NCBI RefSeq assembly: GCF_004912275.1
Contig: NZ_STGY01000007.1
Span: 62,001 to 126,000, forward strand
Reading direction: 5' to 3'
From: Glycomyces buryatensis
Lineage (GTDB): Bacteria; Actinomycetota; Actinomycetes; Mycobacteriales; Micromonosporaceae
Length of the DNA: 64,000 nucleotides
Shown here: positions 8,816 through 16,864 of the stretch, piece after piece
How the letters are laid out: each line of letters opens with the position of its first letter
Numbering within the stretch: position 1 is the first letter of the stretch
Notes under the pieces: generated by a model
What the model was told of the DNA's origin: nothing
The model's database searches: none
Seen by the model: the letters and a program-made list of their open reading frames with translations, nothing else
Position numbers and translations under genes: made by a program

Positions 8816-9052
8816 ATGAAGCGGATTCTGTGGGGTGCGGCGTTCATCGTCGGCGGGTTCTTCGTGGTGCGGGCGCTCTTGGAGCCGTTCGTGATCGACT
8901 TCTCCGACCCGTCCAGCTACGAGAACGGCTGGGGCGGACCGAGTCTCATCGGGGTCCTGCTCGTCCATATGGGGCCGGGCATCATCGCCGCCGCCCTGTT
9001 CATCCGGTGGCTGTTGAAGTCGGACCGGCGGTCGGGCGGCGGAGAGAGCTAG
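8816..9052 (+). CDS. Small two-TM membrane protein
   Basis: The 78-residue protein has two predicted transmembrane helices (about residues 3-22 and 44-66), a short loop with SYENGWGG, and a basic C-terminus (KSDRRSGGGES). AAGGAGG lies 9 nt before the ATG and a TAGGCT -10 box is at about 8771. I do not recognise the family. Its stop codon overlaps the stop codon of the convergent helD-like gene in the sequence CTAG. Confidence 0.7.
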   Translation: MKRILWGAAFIVGGFFVVRALLEPFVIDFSDPSSYENGWGGPSLIGVLLVHMGPGIIAAALFIRWLLKSDRRSGGGES

Positions 9053-11202
9053 GCCCCGTTCGGGCCCGTGTCGATTCGGACCAGTCGTTGCGTGGCGCGA
9101 GTCAGGACCACGTAGGCGACCCCGGGTCCGTGCCCCTTGGCCACGGCGTCGAGGTCGGCGGCGATGACCGCGTCCCATTCCAGGCCTTTGGATTCGAGCG
9201 GCCCCACCAGGGTCACGCGATCGTCGTGGACGACCGTCGAGAGCTCCGCGTGGCGCTTGTACGGCGCGATGATGCCCACGGTTCCCTCGACCGCCTCCAA
9301 CGCCTCGGTGACGGCTCCGGCGACCTCGGGCAAGAGCGCGTCGGCCGCGACGGTGCGCTCCTCGACGGCCACGCCGGTCTCTCGCACCGCCTCGGGCAGG
9401 TCGATCACCGGCAGTCGCGGTTCGGCCCACGCCGCCGCGTACTCGAAGACCTCTTTGGAGTTCCGGTAGTTCTTCGTCAGGTGGAACTCGTAGACGCGGC
9501 CGCGCGGGACGGCGCGGTTTCGGGCGTCGGCGCTCTCCTTCGGGCGGGGCCAGGACGACTGGGCCTCGTCGCCGACGATCGTCCAGCCGGCGGCGCGGCC
9601 GCGGCGGCCGAGCATCCGCCACTGCATCGGCGAGAGGTCCTGGGCCTCGTCCACGATGACGTGGGCGTAGTCCTCGTAGAACGCGTCCCTGGCCTGGCGC
9701 TCGGCTCGGTCGTAGTAGCGGTCCTGCGTGGTCGAGACCTCGGAGACACCGCCGTAGGAGCGAATGCGGTCACCTTGGCGCTGTTGGGGTTTGATGCCGA
9801 GGATCATGCGCAGCTCGTCGAGGAGGGCGACGTCGGGAATGGAGAAGTCAGTCTCCTGGAAGCTCGCGGCGACGGCGCCGATCAGGGCGTGCTTGAGGTG
9901 GCCCTCACCGGCCGATGCCAGGCGGCGCTCGTCGCTGGCCCAGCCGAGGACGTCGGCGGGGTCGAGGTCGGGCCACCAGTGGTCGAGGAAGGTCAGGAAC
10001 TCGCTCCGGGAGCCGAGGTCGCGCGAGAACTTCGCGGGTTCGGCCTCGGGCAGCATGGGCTTGACCTTGCGCCACAAGGCGACCAGCAGGGCGCGTCCGG
10101 CTTCGGTCTTGGCCAGGTTGGAGCGCTGTTCCTTCTCGAAGACGCGGGCGCGCACGGCGGCGAGCTCGGCGGCGTCGAGTTTGAGGACCTCGCCGAGGTA
10201 GGTGATGCGCAGTTCCGAGGGCGCGCCGGGCGGGGTCTGGCGGGCCAGGCGGCGCAGGATCGGGAGCATGACGGTGCCGCCCTTGACGGCCGCGACGTCG
10301 GGCCGGTCCTGGCGGGTGGCCTCGACGCCGGCGTAGAGCTCGCCGAGCGAGTACAGCGCGGCGGTCTCCTCGCCGAGGCTGGGCAGGACCCGGCCGATGT
10401 ACTTCATGAACACCGCCGAGGGGCCGACGACGAGGATGCCGGCGGCCTCGTAGCGGCTGCGGTCCTGGTAGAGCAGGTAGGCGGCGCGGTGGAGGGCCAC
10501 GACGGTCTTGCCGGTGCCGGGTCCGCCGGTGATGACGGTCGCGCCGCGCCCGGGGGCGCGGATGGCGGCGTCCTGTTCGGACTGGATGGTCGCGACGATG
10601 TCGCGCATCCGGCCGGTGCGCTTGCGCCCCAGGGCGGCCATGAGCGCGCCGTCGCCGATGACGGGCAGCTTGTCGGCGAGCTCCTCGTTGAGCAGGTCGT
10701 CGCTGACCTCCTCGACGTCGCGGCCGAACGAGCGGATGACCCGGCGTCGGGCCACCTCCTGCCGGTCGACGGCGGTGGCGCGGTAGAACGGGGCGGAGGC
10801 GGGAGCGCGCCAGTCGATGAGGAGCGGGCGGTACTCCTCGTCGCGGACGCCGAGGCGCCCGACGTGGCGGACGCGCCCGTCGTCGAAGTCGAGGCGCCCG
10901 AAGACGAGGCCTTCATGTTGGGAGTCGAGGTCGGCGATCCGGCGGGCGGCACGGTAGACGAACACGTCGCGCTCGAACTGCGCACCCGGGACGGTGGCCC
11001 TGAGGTGCGTGTATCCGGCGTCGCGATTGCCTTCGGCCTCCTCGCGCAGGATGTCGACCCGCTCGTAGACGCGGTCCACGAACTCCTGCTCGATCGCTAC
11101 TTCTTGTTCGGGAGTATTGCTGGGATCGGGCGCGGGCACCGCATGGGACGTGTCGACGTCCTCTGGGCGTTGCTCGTCGACCCGCTCTGCACTCTGAGAC
11201 AC
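9049..11202 (-). CDS. HelD-like RNA polymerase-associated ATPase (UvrD/Rep superfamily)
   Basis: The 717-residue protein fits class II HelD, an SF1-helicase-like ATPase that removes stalled RNA polymerase from DNA. An N-terminal antiparallel coiled coil (about residues 25-75) precedes GRLGVRDEEYRPLLIDWR and APASAPFYRAT, the usual HelD pre-ATPase segment. Walker A is GGPGTGKT, Walker B/DExx is VIVDEAQDLSPMQ, followed by TIVGDEAQSSWP and the C-terminal LTRATQRLVRI. The HelR type, which gives rifamycin tolerance, instead has WRSPAAEPFF, so HelD is the better call. The GTG start at 11202 has GAGGAG 5 nt upstream; longer frames have no such site. A TnpB element lies just upstream of the gene. Confidence 0.86.
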   Translation of the reverse strand: MSQSAERVDEQRPEDVDTSHAVPAPDPSNTPEQEVAIEQEFVDRVYERVDILREEAEGNRDAGYTHLRATVPGAQFERDVFVYRAARRIADLDSQHEGLVFGRLDFDDGRVRHVGRLGVRDEEYRPLLIDWRAPASAPFYRATAVDRQEVARRRVIRSFGRDVEEVSDDLLNEELADKLPVIGDGALMAALGRKRTGRMRDIVATIQSEQDAAIRAPGRGATVITGGPGTGKTVVALHRAAYLLYQDRSRYEAAGILVVGPSAVFMKYIGRVLPSLGEETAALYSLGELYAGVEATRQDRPDVAAVKGGTVMLPILRRLARQTPPGAPSELRITYLGEVLKLDAAELAAVRARVFEKEQRSNLAKTEAGRALLVALWRKVKPMLPEAEPAKFSRDLGSRSEFLTFLDHWWPDLDPADVLGWASDERRLASAGEGHLKHALIGAVAASFQETDFSIPDVALLDELRMILGIKPQQRQGDRIRSYGGVSEVSTTQDRYYDRAERQARDAFYEDYAHVIVDEAQDLSPMQWRMLGRRGRAAGWTIVGDEAQSSWPRPKESADARNRAVPRGRVYEFHLTKNYRNSKEVFEYAAAWAEPRLPVIDLPEAVRETGVAVEERTVAADALLPEVAGAVTEALEAVEGTVGIIAPYKRHAELSTVVHDDRVTLVGPLESKGLEWDAVIAADLDAVAKGHGPGVAYVVLTRATQRLVRIDTGPNGA

Positions 11203-11393
11203 AGCGCTCCTCGCTCGAATTCGGGAACGCACCAGCCTATCGCGCCCGAGTGACGGCTGTCCGCAGATCGCCGCCCGGGACGACCTGACCACACTCGCCG
11301 GGCCGCCGGGGCCGATTCCCCGCTCAAGCTGCCGCTTTTGTCCGTGCGGGCCCACGCCGGAGATAGATCTCCATGAAAATCGCGTTGCCGACT

Positions 11394-11424
11394 TTGACAT
11401 CCTCCCTTCCAGAGGGGACGGGAT
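11394..11424 (-). ncRNA. 3' end of predicted omega RNA (TnpB guide RNA scaffold)
   Basis: On the minus strand the sequence after the tnpB stop folds as ATCC-CG-TCCC / GGGA-GGAT around CTCTGGAA (11399-11424) and ends in TCAA at 11394-11397. In IS605-family elements this hairpin closes the omega RNA, and the next bases outside the element serve as the guide. The 5' limit of the RNA lies inside tnpB and is not visible. Confidence 0.5.
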
Positions 11425-11432
11425 TCCATTGC

Positions 11433-12704
11433 TCACTGTGGTGGTGGGCGCTGAGGTTCACGGACGCTCGAACCCTGGCGGGCTGTCGTCCCTCCGGCAC
11501 CGGTCGAAGACCGGGGGCGGGGTATCCCGCCCTGTCCTGCCGCGACGTTATTAGCTGCGTTGACATCGGCGTTGCACGTGAACCCGCAGGAGACACAGGA
11601 GAACTCGGCTTGGCTCTTGCGCGAGTTCTTCTCTATCCATCCGCAGTCGGAGCAACGCAGACTGGTGTACGGGGCCGGGACATCCTCGACCCGGCCCGGG
11701 GCCTTCTGCTCGGTGCGCCGCCGTAGCAAACCCCAGCCCTGGGCAAGGATCGCCCGGTTCAACCCGGTCTTCTGCGCAACGCCCTTCCCGGGCGCTTCGG
11801 CGGTTCCCTTGGCGGAGGCGGTCATGGTCTTGATGTTGAGCTTCTCGAACCGGATCACATCGAAGCCGGACGCGAGCATGGTAGAGGTCTTCTCGCACCA
11901 GTCCTTCCGCCGGTCCGCCTCGGTTGCCTTGATTTTCGCGGCCTTCGCGTGCTCGGCCCGCTTCTGCGGGCTGTCCTTCGGCGCGCGAGAGGCCCGCCGC
12001 TCATGCTTACGGAGCCGGGCGCGTTCCTTCGAGTTGAGCTGCGGGCAGTTGAGCATTCGACCATCCGACAGGGCGGCAGTGACCTTCACGCCCCGGTCGA
12101 CCCCGACCACCTCACCGGTGCCTGGCGCTGTGACCGGTTCGGGGACGATCGCGAAGGCTACATGCCACTGTCCGCGCCGCCAGGTGACACGGAATGTCTT
12201 CGCCGCAGGAAGATCACGGCGGGTCAGCCGGAACCGGACCCACCCGCAGCCCGGTACCTTCACCTGAGCCCACCGCTTGTTCAGCTTCTGCACCACCACC
12301 GAGCGGGCCATGACCTGCTTGCCCTTGCGATTCAGTTTCGGCGAGCCATCGGGCTCGAACTCTGGCACCCGGCCCGAACCGATCACCCGAAACCCCTCAT
12401 GCCGGTACCGCTTCCGCCAACTCGGCTCACCGAACCCCGAATCGAACCGGCGTTTGACCGCCAGGTCGAAATCGCGGAGCGCCTGCTGCTGCACCTCCGC
12501 ATTGCCCTCGCGCAACCACTCGCTCGCAGCTCTAGCCTCGGTCAACTGCCGAGCAAGCTCGACATACCCCGGCAGCGAACCCTTATGCCGGGCCCAATAG
12601 GACCGCTGCTCCACAGCGAGATTCCACACGTACCGAGCCTGCGCGCAGTGCAGCAGCAACTGCCACTCCTGCTCGCCTGTCGGATACATCCTGAATCGCG
12701 CCAT
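11433..12704 (-). CDS. tnpB: TnpB RNA-guided nuclease / IS605 OrfB transposase
   Basis: A 423-residue TnpB with the N-terminal HTH domain (ARFRMYPTGEQEWQLLLHC), the central beta-barrel region and the RuvC core. The catalytic residues are Asp in VVGVDRG, Glu in RFEKLNIK and Asp in NADVNAANNVA. The zinc ribbon CSDCGW...CVSCGF is intact. TnpB is an omega-RNA-guided DNA endonuclease and an ancestor of Cas12. The C-terminus carries about 35 extra Gly/Arg/Ser-rich residues encoded by the RNA scaffold region. The ATG at 12704 is preferred because TAGCTT lies 6 nt upstream, suggesting leaderless expression; a GTG at 12707 is the alternative. The frame is intact, so the nuclease may be active. Confidence 0.92.
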   Translation of the reverse strand: MARFRMYPTGEQEWQLLLHCAQARYVWNLAVEQRSYWARHKGSLPGYVELARQLTEARAASEWLREGNAEVQQQALRDFDLAVKRRFDSGFGEPSWRKRYRHEGFRVIGSGRVPEFEPDGSPKLNRKGKQVMARSVVVQKLNKRWAQVKVPGCGWVRFRLTRRDLPAAKTFRVTWRRGQWHVAFAIVPEPVTAPGTGEVVGVDRGVKVTAALSDGRMLNCPQLNSKERARLRKHERRASRAPKDSPQKRAEHAKAAKIKATEADRRKDWCEKTSTMLASGFDVIRFEKLNIKTMTASAKGTAEAPGKGVAQKTGLNRAILAQGWGLLRRRTEQKAPGRVEDVPAPYTSLRCSDCGWIEKNSRKSQAEFSCVSCGFTCNADVNAANNVAAGQGGIPRPRSSTGAGGTTARQGSSVREPQRPPPQ

Positions 12705-12716
12705 CACACCAAGCTA

Positions 12717-13123
12717 CGACCCGCCTGTGACAATCCCGCACAATCGAACCTCCGACCGGAAGCAAATGTGACTGGCATCACTATTGCCGTCAGCACGCTC
12801 CGCCACTCAGCCTCGAGATTTCTCACCCTTTCCAAGAAGGATCCAGGTTAAGTGAGTGCGACCGAATTCGGACGGGTCCCCTTTAGAGGCAGGCTTGGCG
12901 GAAGCGCGATGAAAACGGACAACCGGATGGACACCACCGGTCATGCACGAATGACAATGTCTGCACGTGTCGGGTTCTTGACTTCGCAAGTCGATTGTCT
13001 CGTTCTACGCTGTTTACACGCACTCCAGTGATGGAAAGGCGGCGACGGAACGCCTGCTCGACAACGGACACGCCGCCATCACCAGGGGACCGCCAGACGA
13101 AGTGGGGTAGTCCGGGCGGCCCG
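12717..13123. other. Intergenic accessory region between tnpB and sulfotransferase
   Basis: Nothing here looks coding by third-position bias. The base composition is lower in GC than the neighbours around 12720-12860, which fits the left end of the TnpB element. From 12978 on there is a promoter-like stretch, followed by inverted repeats and then the terminator at 13124-13167. The remaining 140 bp up to the sulfotransferase stop (13168-13307) shows nothing recognisable. Confidence 0.5.
12978..13011 (+). promoter_or_regulatory. Putative promoter with overlapping inverted repeat
   Basis: TTCGCA (12983-12988) and TACGCT (13006-13011) are spaced by 17 nt and form a plausible sigma-A promoter. 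The inverted repeat GACTT-CGC-AAGTC (12980-12992) covers the -35 element and could be an operator. No gene follows before the terminator at 13124. Confidence 0.35.
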
Positions 13124-13167
13124 CGGCGGGGCTCCGAATTTACCTGGCCCGGAGCCCCGCCGCTTTT
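13018..13167 (+). ncRNA. Candidate small RNA between promoter-like site and intrinsic terminator
   Basis: The about 150-nt interval starts after the promoter-like site and ends at a strong terminator. It contains a 7-bp stem GGCGGCG (13038-13044) with CGCCGCC (13071-13077). The only open frame runs through the terminator stem, so coding is unlikely. No Rfam family is recognised. Confidence 0.3.
13124..13167 (+). terminator. Strong intrinsic terminator
   Basis: A perfect 13-bp stem (CGGCGGGGCTCCG at 13124-13136 with CGGAGCCCCGCCG at 13150-13162) is followed by CTTTT. No coding gene on the plus strand precedes it, so it would end a non-coding transcript. It may also work for read-through from tnpB's neighbours. 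Confidence 0.75.
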
Positions 13168-13307
13168 ACCTCGCCAGAGGCGAAAGGGGCGGGGCGGAGG
13201 GAGCAGGTAATCCAGAAGCGAGGGCCCTGGCCCGAAGCCCGCCACGCAGTGGAAGCGCGAAGCGCTCGCCGCTTTATCCTTCCGGTTTCATCGACCGGGG
13301 CTCGGGA

Positions 13308-14234
13308 TTACGAGCGGTGGAGCCATTTCAGCAGTGAGCCGGGAGCCAGATCATCGGCACGGTCGTAATAGGCCCGCAGTTCCTCCTCCGACAAGACCTC
13401 GGCGGCCGCACCTGAAACACCCCGACGGAAGAATGCGTCGCAGTCCTTCATGATCCCGTTCGGGTCCGGAGCGAGTGCGGATGCCCGCGACTTCATTTCG
13501 CTGAATGTCGCCGCGCGCACCAATTCCGCCCAGCGCGACTCGTCCACTTTAATGTGAAGCCAGCGCGCAATGCGTCGCATCTCGCCTTCGAGATCGGCGG
13601 ACAGGTCCGCGTAATGCACCAGGAGCGTGTTCGATTTCTCCTGACACGCCCACGCGCCCTTGAGATGCCACATCACGCCCTGCAGTGAGTCGAGCGATTC
13701 GCGCGGGTCGACCTGCTCATTGATCCAGCCGATGAGCCATTCGTGCAGGTCCGGGCGCGGAGCGGGCGGGTCGGTCGGGCCGGCCTGGAGCCCCCGGTCA
13801 CCCGAGCCTCCGGCACCCGCCGCGGCCCCGATGAGTTCGCGGATTCGCTCGCGGTTCAGGTTGTTTCCCTGGTGGTACATGGAGACCGCCGCGTCCAGCG
13901 GGTGGCGGGCCACCACGATGCGGCGCATGCGCTTGTCGCAGGGAATGCCGTCGAACGGCGTGTGGGTCTTGATGAATCGGCGGTGCCGTTGCGCCGCAAG
14001 GCGGTCGTACACCTCGGCTTGCGGCTCGCCGGTCCAGTCGAGCCATGGGGAGAGCTCCGAGAGCGGAGCTGGAAGGTCGGAAGTCTGGAAGACCAGCAGC
14101 GCGCAGATCATCTGCATCCAGGTGGTCCCGCTCTTGGAGCGGGTGCTGATGACGATGTCGCCCTTGCGCAGCGGGAGATCCAGCCATCTGTGGCTGTCCT
14201 CGTCATTCGAGACATATCGGTGTGGGAACACCAT
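13308..14234 (-). CDS. Sulfotransferase
   Basis: A 308-residue PAPS-dependent sulfotransferase. The 5'-phosphosulfate loop is STRSKSGTTWMQ (about residues 31-42) and the 3'-phosphate motif is RHPLDAAVSMYHQ. The C-terminal region has the family's FFRRGVSG segment, the equivalent of RKGxxGDWK. It resembles cytosolic-type sulfotransferases that modify small hydroxylated metabolites; the acceptor is unknown. A TAGGCT box lies 6 nt before a GTG at 14231 and 3 nt before the ATG at 14234, so the true start may be the GTG. It stands alone beside a mobile element, in an accessory setting. Confidence 0.88.
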   Translation of the reverse strand: MVFPHRYVSNDEDSHRWLDLPLRKGDIVISTRSKSGTTWMQMICALLVFQTSDLPAPLSELSPWLDWTGEPQAEVYDRLAAQRHRRFIKTHTPFDGIPCDKRMRRIVVARHPLDAAVSMYHQGNNLNRERIRELIGAAAGAGGSGDRGLQAGPTDPPAPRPDLHEWLIGWINEQVDPRESLDSLQGVMWHLKGAWACQEKSNTLLVHYADLSADLEGEMRRIARWLHIKVDESRWAELVRAATFSEMKSRASALAPDPNGIMKDCDAFFRRGVSGAAAEVLSEEELRAYYDRADDLAPGSLLKWLHRS

Positions 14235-14367
14235 CCGAGCCTAGAGCGCCCCCGCCACCGAACGCAAAAGACTTGACGCCTTCCTGACGGTCGAGCTTGG
14301 TTCCTCACAGGGCCGCTGCCTACCATGGGAGTGAGGATCCGATAACCCTTAGAGGAGAGCGACGCTC

Positions 14368-14910
14368 ATGACCCTCACTAATTCCCAGATGGTTCCGTTG
14401 GGCACTCCGGCCCCGGACTTCACGCTCCCCGACCTCGACGGCGTCGACCGGTCGCTGGCGGATTTCGATGCCACGGCCCTGCTGATCGTGTTCGCCTGCA
14501 ACCACTGCCCGTACGTGCAGCACATCGAGCAGGCCTTCGGGCAGTGGACGCCCGGGCAGGCCGACCTCGACGTGGTCGCCATCTGCTCCAACGACGCCGT
14601 GAGCTATCCGTCCGACGCGCCCGCCGGCCTGGCCTCCCAGATCGCGCGCGCGAACTGGCAGTTCCCCTACCTCGTGGACGAGTCCCAGGAGGTGGCCCGG
14701 GCCTACAATGCGGTCTGCACGCCGGACTTCTTCCTGTACGGGCCCGACCGCAAGCTGGCCTACCGGGGCGCCTTCGACGCCTCCAGGCCGGGGAACGGCA
14801 AGCCGGTCACCGGCGAGTACATGACGACGGCGGTGGAGGCGGTCCGCAAGGGCGAGCCGGTTCCGGAGCCGCACTACCCGTCGACCGGGTGCAATATCAA
14901 GTGGCGTTAG
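14368..14910 (+). CDS. Thioredoxin-family redox protein (AhpC/TSA-like)
   Basis: The 180-residue protein has a thioredoxin fold: APDFTLPDLDGVDRSLADF, then FACNHCPYVQHIEQAF with the redox-active CNHC motif near residue 50, and VCTPDFFLYGPDRKLAYRG with the cis-Pro. This matches the 'thioredoxin family protein' group with an NHCPYV motif, thought to act as peroxiredoxin-like or disulfide reductase enzymes in the cytosol. AGAGGAGAG lies about 8 nt before the ATG. The gene ends tail-to-tail with maf. Confidence 0.85.
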   Translation: MTLTNSQMVPLGTPAPDFTLPDLDGVDRSLADFDATALLIVFACNHCPYVQHIEQAFGQWTPGQADLDVVAICSNDAVSYPSDAPAGLASQIARANWQFPYLVDESQEVARAYNAVCTPDFFLYGPDRKLAYRGAFDASRPGNGKPVTGEYMTTAVEAVRKGEPVPEPHYPSTGCNIKWR

Positions 14911-14947
14911 GCGCCGTTCGACACCGGGTGGCGTTAGGCGCCGTTCG
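14901..14947. repeat. 20-bp direct repeat spanning two convergent stop codons
   Basis: GTGGCGTTAGGCGCCGTTCG occurs at 14901-14920 and again at 14928-14947. The first copy contains the stop of the thioredoxin-like gene and the second contains the stop of maf on the other strand. A small tandem duplication explains it. Confidence 0.85.
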
Positions 14948-15539
14948 GCCGCCACAGGTCCGTGAGGGCGATCTCGAGTTCACCGAGCATGGTGCGCAGC
15001 AACGGCATCGAAAGTCCGATGACCGTGCCGGGGTCGCCCTCGATCTTGTCGATGAAGGCCGAGCCGTAGCCGTCGAGCGTGAACGAGCCGGCGACGTGCA
15101 GCGGCTCGCCGGTGGCGACGTAGGCGGCGATCTCGGCGTCGGAGGCCTCCGCGAAGTGCACGGTGGTGCCGATCGAGCGGATGACCTTGCGGTCGGCGGC
15201 GACGTCGATGAGGCAGTGCCCGGTGTAGAGCACGCCCGAGCGGCCGCGCATCCGCTTCCAGCGGGAGGTCGCCTCCTCCGGTCCCTCGGGCTTGCCGAGG
15301 ATCTCGCCGTCGAAGTGCAGCACGGAGTCGCAGCCGAGCACCAGCGACTGGGCGCTGACCAGGTTCAGGACGGCCTCGGCCTTCATTTCGGCGAGGGCGC
15401 TGGAGAGCTGGGCCGGGTCGTGGCCCATCACCTGGCGCTCGTCGACGCCGGAGACGATGACCTCGGGGTCGATCCCGGCGGCCGTCAGCAGGGCCCGCCG
15501 CGCGGGCGAGGCCGAGGCGAGGATGAACTGTCGCGTCAT
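14934..15539 (-). CDS. maf: Maf-like nucleoside triphosphate pyrophosphatase
   Basis: The 201-residue protein has the Maf signature ASASPARRALLTAAGI at the N-terminus, the catalytic Asp in VLGCDSVL, and EILGKPEGPEEA. Maf proteins hydrolyse canonical or modified nucleotides (dTTP/UTP or m7GTP type) and are linked to septum control. The start codon overlaps the accE stop by 4 nt. The accE-maf pairing is a hallmark of actinobacteria. Confidence 0.93.
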   Translation of the reverse strand: MTRQFILASASPARRALLTAAGIDPEVIVSGVDERQVMGHDPAQLSSALAEMKAEAVLNLVSAQSLVLGCDSVLHFDGEILGKPEGPEEATSRWKRMRGRSGVLYTGHCLIDVAADRKVIRSIGTTVHFAEASDAEIAAYVATGEPLHVAGSFTLDGYGSAFIDKIEGDPGTVIGLSMPLLRTMLGELEIALTDLWRPNGA

Positions 15540-15751
15540 CGGTCCATGCCCTTGCGGGCGGGGACGGCCGAGTCGCGCCAGGTGCGGCGCACCCGCAGGC
15601 GCAGGCCCGGGTTGGTCCAGTTCGCGCGGCGGCGCCCGTGGGGACCGCCGTTCTCCTCTTCTTCGCGCGGCAGCGCGGTGATCAGCCCGACCAGCACGGC
15701 CAGCTCTTCGTCGGTGGGATTGCCACGGACGACCTTGAGCTCCAGACTCAT
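15536..15751 (-). CDS. accE: Acyl-CoA carboxylase epsilon subunit
   Basis: The 71-residue protein begins LELKVVRGNPTDEELAVLVGLI, the conserved epsilon-subunit helix, and ends in a basic Trp-containing tail (RRANW, TWRDSAVP). The epsilon subunit stabilises alpha-beta complexes of actinobacterial acetyl/propionyl-CoA carboxylases. It lies between the NYN gene (6 bp upstream) and maf (4-nt overlap), downstream of accD. Confidence 0.92.
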   Translation of the reverse strand: MSLELKVVRGNPTDEELAVLVGLITALPREEEENGGPHGRRRANWTNPGLRLRVRRTWRDSAVPARKGMDR

Positions 15752-15757
15752 CGCTCG

Positions 15758-16768
15758 CTACTCCTCGATGTCGAATTCGCGGTGGACTCTCTCCCAGAAC
15801 CCGTCGCGGACCCAGATCCTGGCTTCGGGGTGGTCGCGTAGAGAGTATCCGAGTTCTTTCTCGGCTTCTACTAGAAGCTCCTTGTCGATGACCGTCGGCA
15901 GCTGCGGGCCGGGCAGGAGGTCGGCTATATTGTCGGCGCCGCGCGTCAGCAGCCATTTGTGCCCCACGTACTCCCCGATCGACCGCACCGTCTCCGGATC
16001 GAGTTTTTCACCTGTCTGGGTGGTGCGGACGAACTTGGGGCGGGCCGATTCGGCCTGGGCGAGCGCGTCGGCGGCGTTCATGGTGACCGCGACGGACTGC
16101 CGCTGGCCGAAGACGGAGGCGGGGCTCGGCACGCTCGGTTCGGGTTCGGCCATCGGCGCGCCCACCATGCTGAGGGTCGCCGCGGCGGCCGTGCCGCTCT
16201 TGGTGAAGTAGGGCCGCAGTTCCTCGGCGTCGATGGTCTCGACCGTGTCGGACTCCCACACCAGGCGCTCGGCCTGGTTGGTGCCGTACGGGGGCTCGAC
16301 GCCCCACAGGTGGACGCGCACGCCGTAGGCCTGGGCGACCTCGACGGCCGGCACCATGTCCTCGTCGCCGGCGAGCAGGATCGCCTCGTGGATGGCCCGG
16401 TGCCTGGCCAGCAGCTCCAAATCGGACCGGATCTGGGCGTCGACGCCCTTTTGCTGTCCGCGCGAATTGAGGTTTCCGAGCCTGACTTTGACGAATTCCA
16501 TATTTGCGATGACGCGTTGGTCGACGGTGGGGACTCGGTCGCGAGCGGCGTCGAACCAGTACAGACGCAGCAGTTCCCCGTCGGTGAGTCTGGCCGCCGC
16601 CCGCTCGATGATGGACTTGATGAGCTTCTCGGCGTCGACGCGGTAATCGCGGCGGCTGGTCGCCTCCAGCAGGAGTTCGGCGGCCGCCGCGTAGAGGTAG
16701 CCGACGTCGATCAACATGGCGTACCGCCTGGCTGGATACCCGGGCAGCAACCCTCCGGTCTGTGTCAT
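15758..16768 (-). CDS. NYN (PIN-like) domain RNase-type protein
   Basis: The 336-residue protein has an N-terminal NYN domain (about residues 17-175): AMLIDVGYLYAAAAEL with the first catalytic Asp, KGVDAQIRSDLELLA with the second, and ILLAGDEDMVPAVEVAQAYG with the third acidic cluster. This predicts a metal-dependent ribonuclease of the PIN superfamily. The C-terminal 100 residues (from DPETVRSIGEYVGHKWL) match the conserved extension seen in actinobacterial NYN proteins. It sits inside the accD-accE-maf operon, 6 bp from accE. The RNA target is unknown. Confidence 0.85.
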   Translation of the reverse strand: MTQTGGLLPGYPARRYAMLIDVGYLYAAAAELLLEATSRRDYRVDAEKLIKSIIERAAARLTDGELLRLYWFDAARDRVPTVDQRVIANMEFVKVRLGNLNSRGQQKGVDAQIRSDLELLARHRAIHEAILLAGDEDMVPAVEVAQAYGVRVHLWGVEPPYGTNQAERLVWESDTVETIDAEELRPYFTKSGTAAAATLSMVGAPMAEPEPSVPSPASVFGQRQSVAVTMNAADALAQAESARPKFVRTTQTGEKLDPETVRSIGEYVGHKWLLTRGADNIADLLPGPQLPTVIDKELLVEAEKELGYSLRDHPEARIWVRDGFWERVHREFDIEE

Positions 16769-16864
16769 GGCCCACTCCCAATGTCAGGCGGGACAAAATG
16801 CCCCGCTTCCCCCAGCTGTATAAGACGGTACCGGAGGGGACGAATCGAAAGTGAGCCCGGCGAC

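Larger units (their letters stand above)
11394..12716 (-). mobile_element. IS605/IS1341-type element carrying only tnpB
   Basis: The span runs from the TTGACAT motif at 11394 (read on the minus strand as GGATGTCAA, the usual right-end sequence of actinobacterial TnpB elements) to the tnpB promoter. There is no tnpA (Y1 transposase), so movement would need help in trans. The left end cannot be fixed; it lies somewhere between 12716 and about 12860. The guide read by the TnpB RNA would begin just below 11394 (minus strand AGTCGGCAACGCGATTTT). Confidence 0.7.

Noticed and set aside
8627-9622. Open frames of 300 or more codons antisense or out of frame to known genes, such as this one and 1839-2930 (363 codons), 5661-7349 (562), 16865-19273 upstream part and 27783-29834 (683)
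   Set aside because: All lie across recognised genes and show no domain, while the third-position GC bias belongs to the known frame.
8686-11253. Long plus-strand open frame (855 codons) opposite the HelD-like gene
   Set aside because: It is a mirror of the high-GC coding strand. Its amino acid mix (Arg, Gly, Val, Asp, no domains) is typical of an antisense frame, and the minus-strand frame has clear HelD motifs.
11203-11390. Rifamycin-associated element upstream of the HelD-like gene
   Set aside because: No GGGGCTTGCGGCAAG-type palindrome could be found, and the protein is HelD-like rather than HelR-like.
11433-12704. CRISPR-Cas12 effector
   Set aside because: The protein is 423 residues with a TnpB layout, and no CRISPR repeats or cas1/cas2 are nearby. 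No CRISPR array was seen anywhere in the window.
13027-13210. Short plus-strand coding frame in the accessory region
   Set aside because: It runs through the terminator hairpin and has no ribosome-binding site or coding bias.
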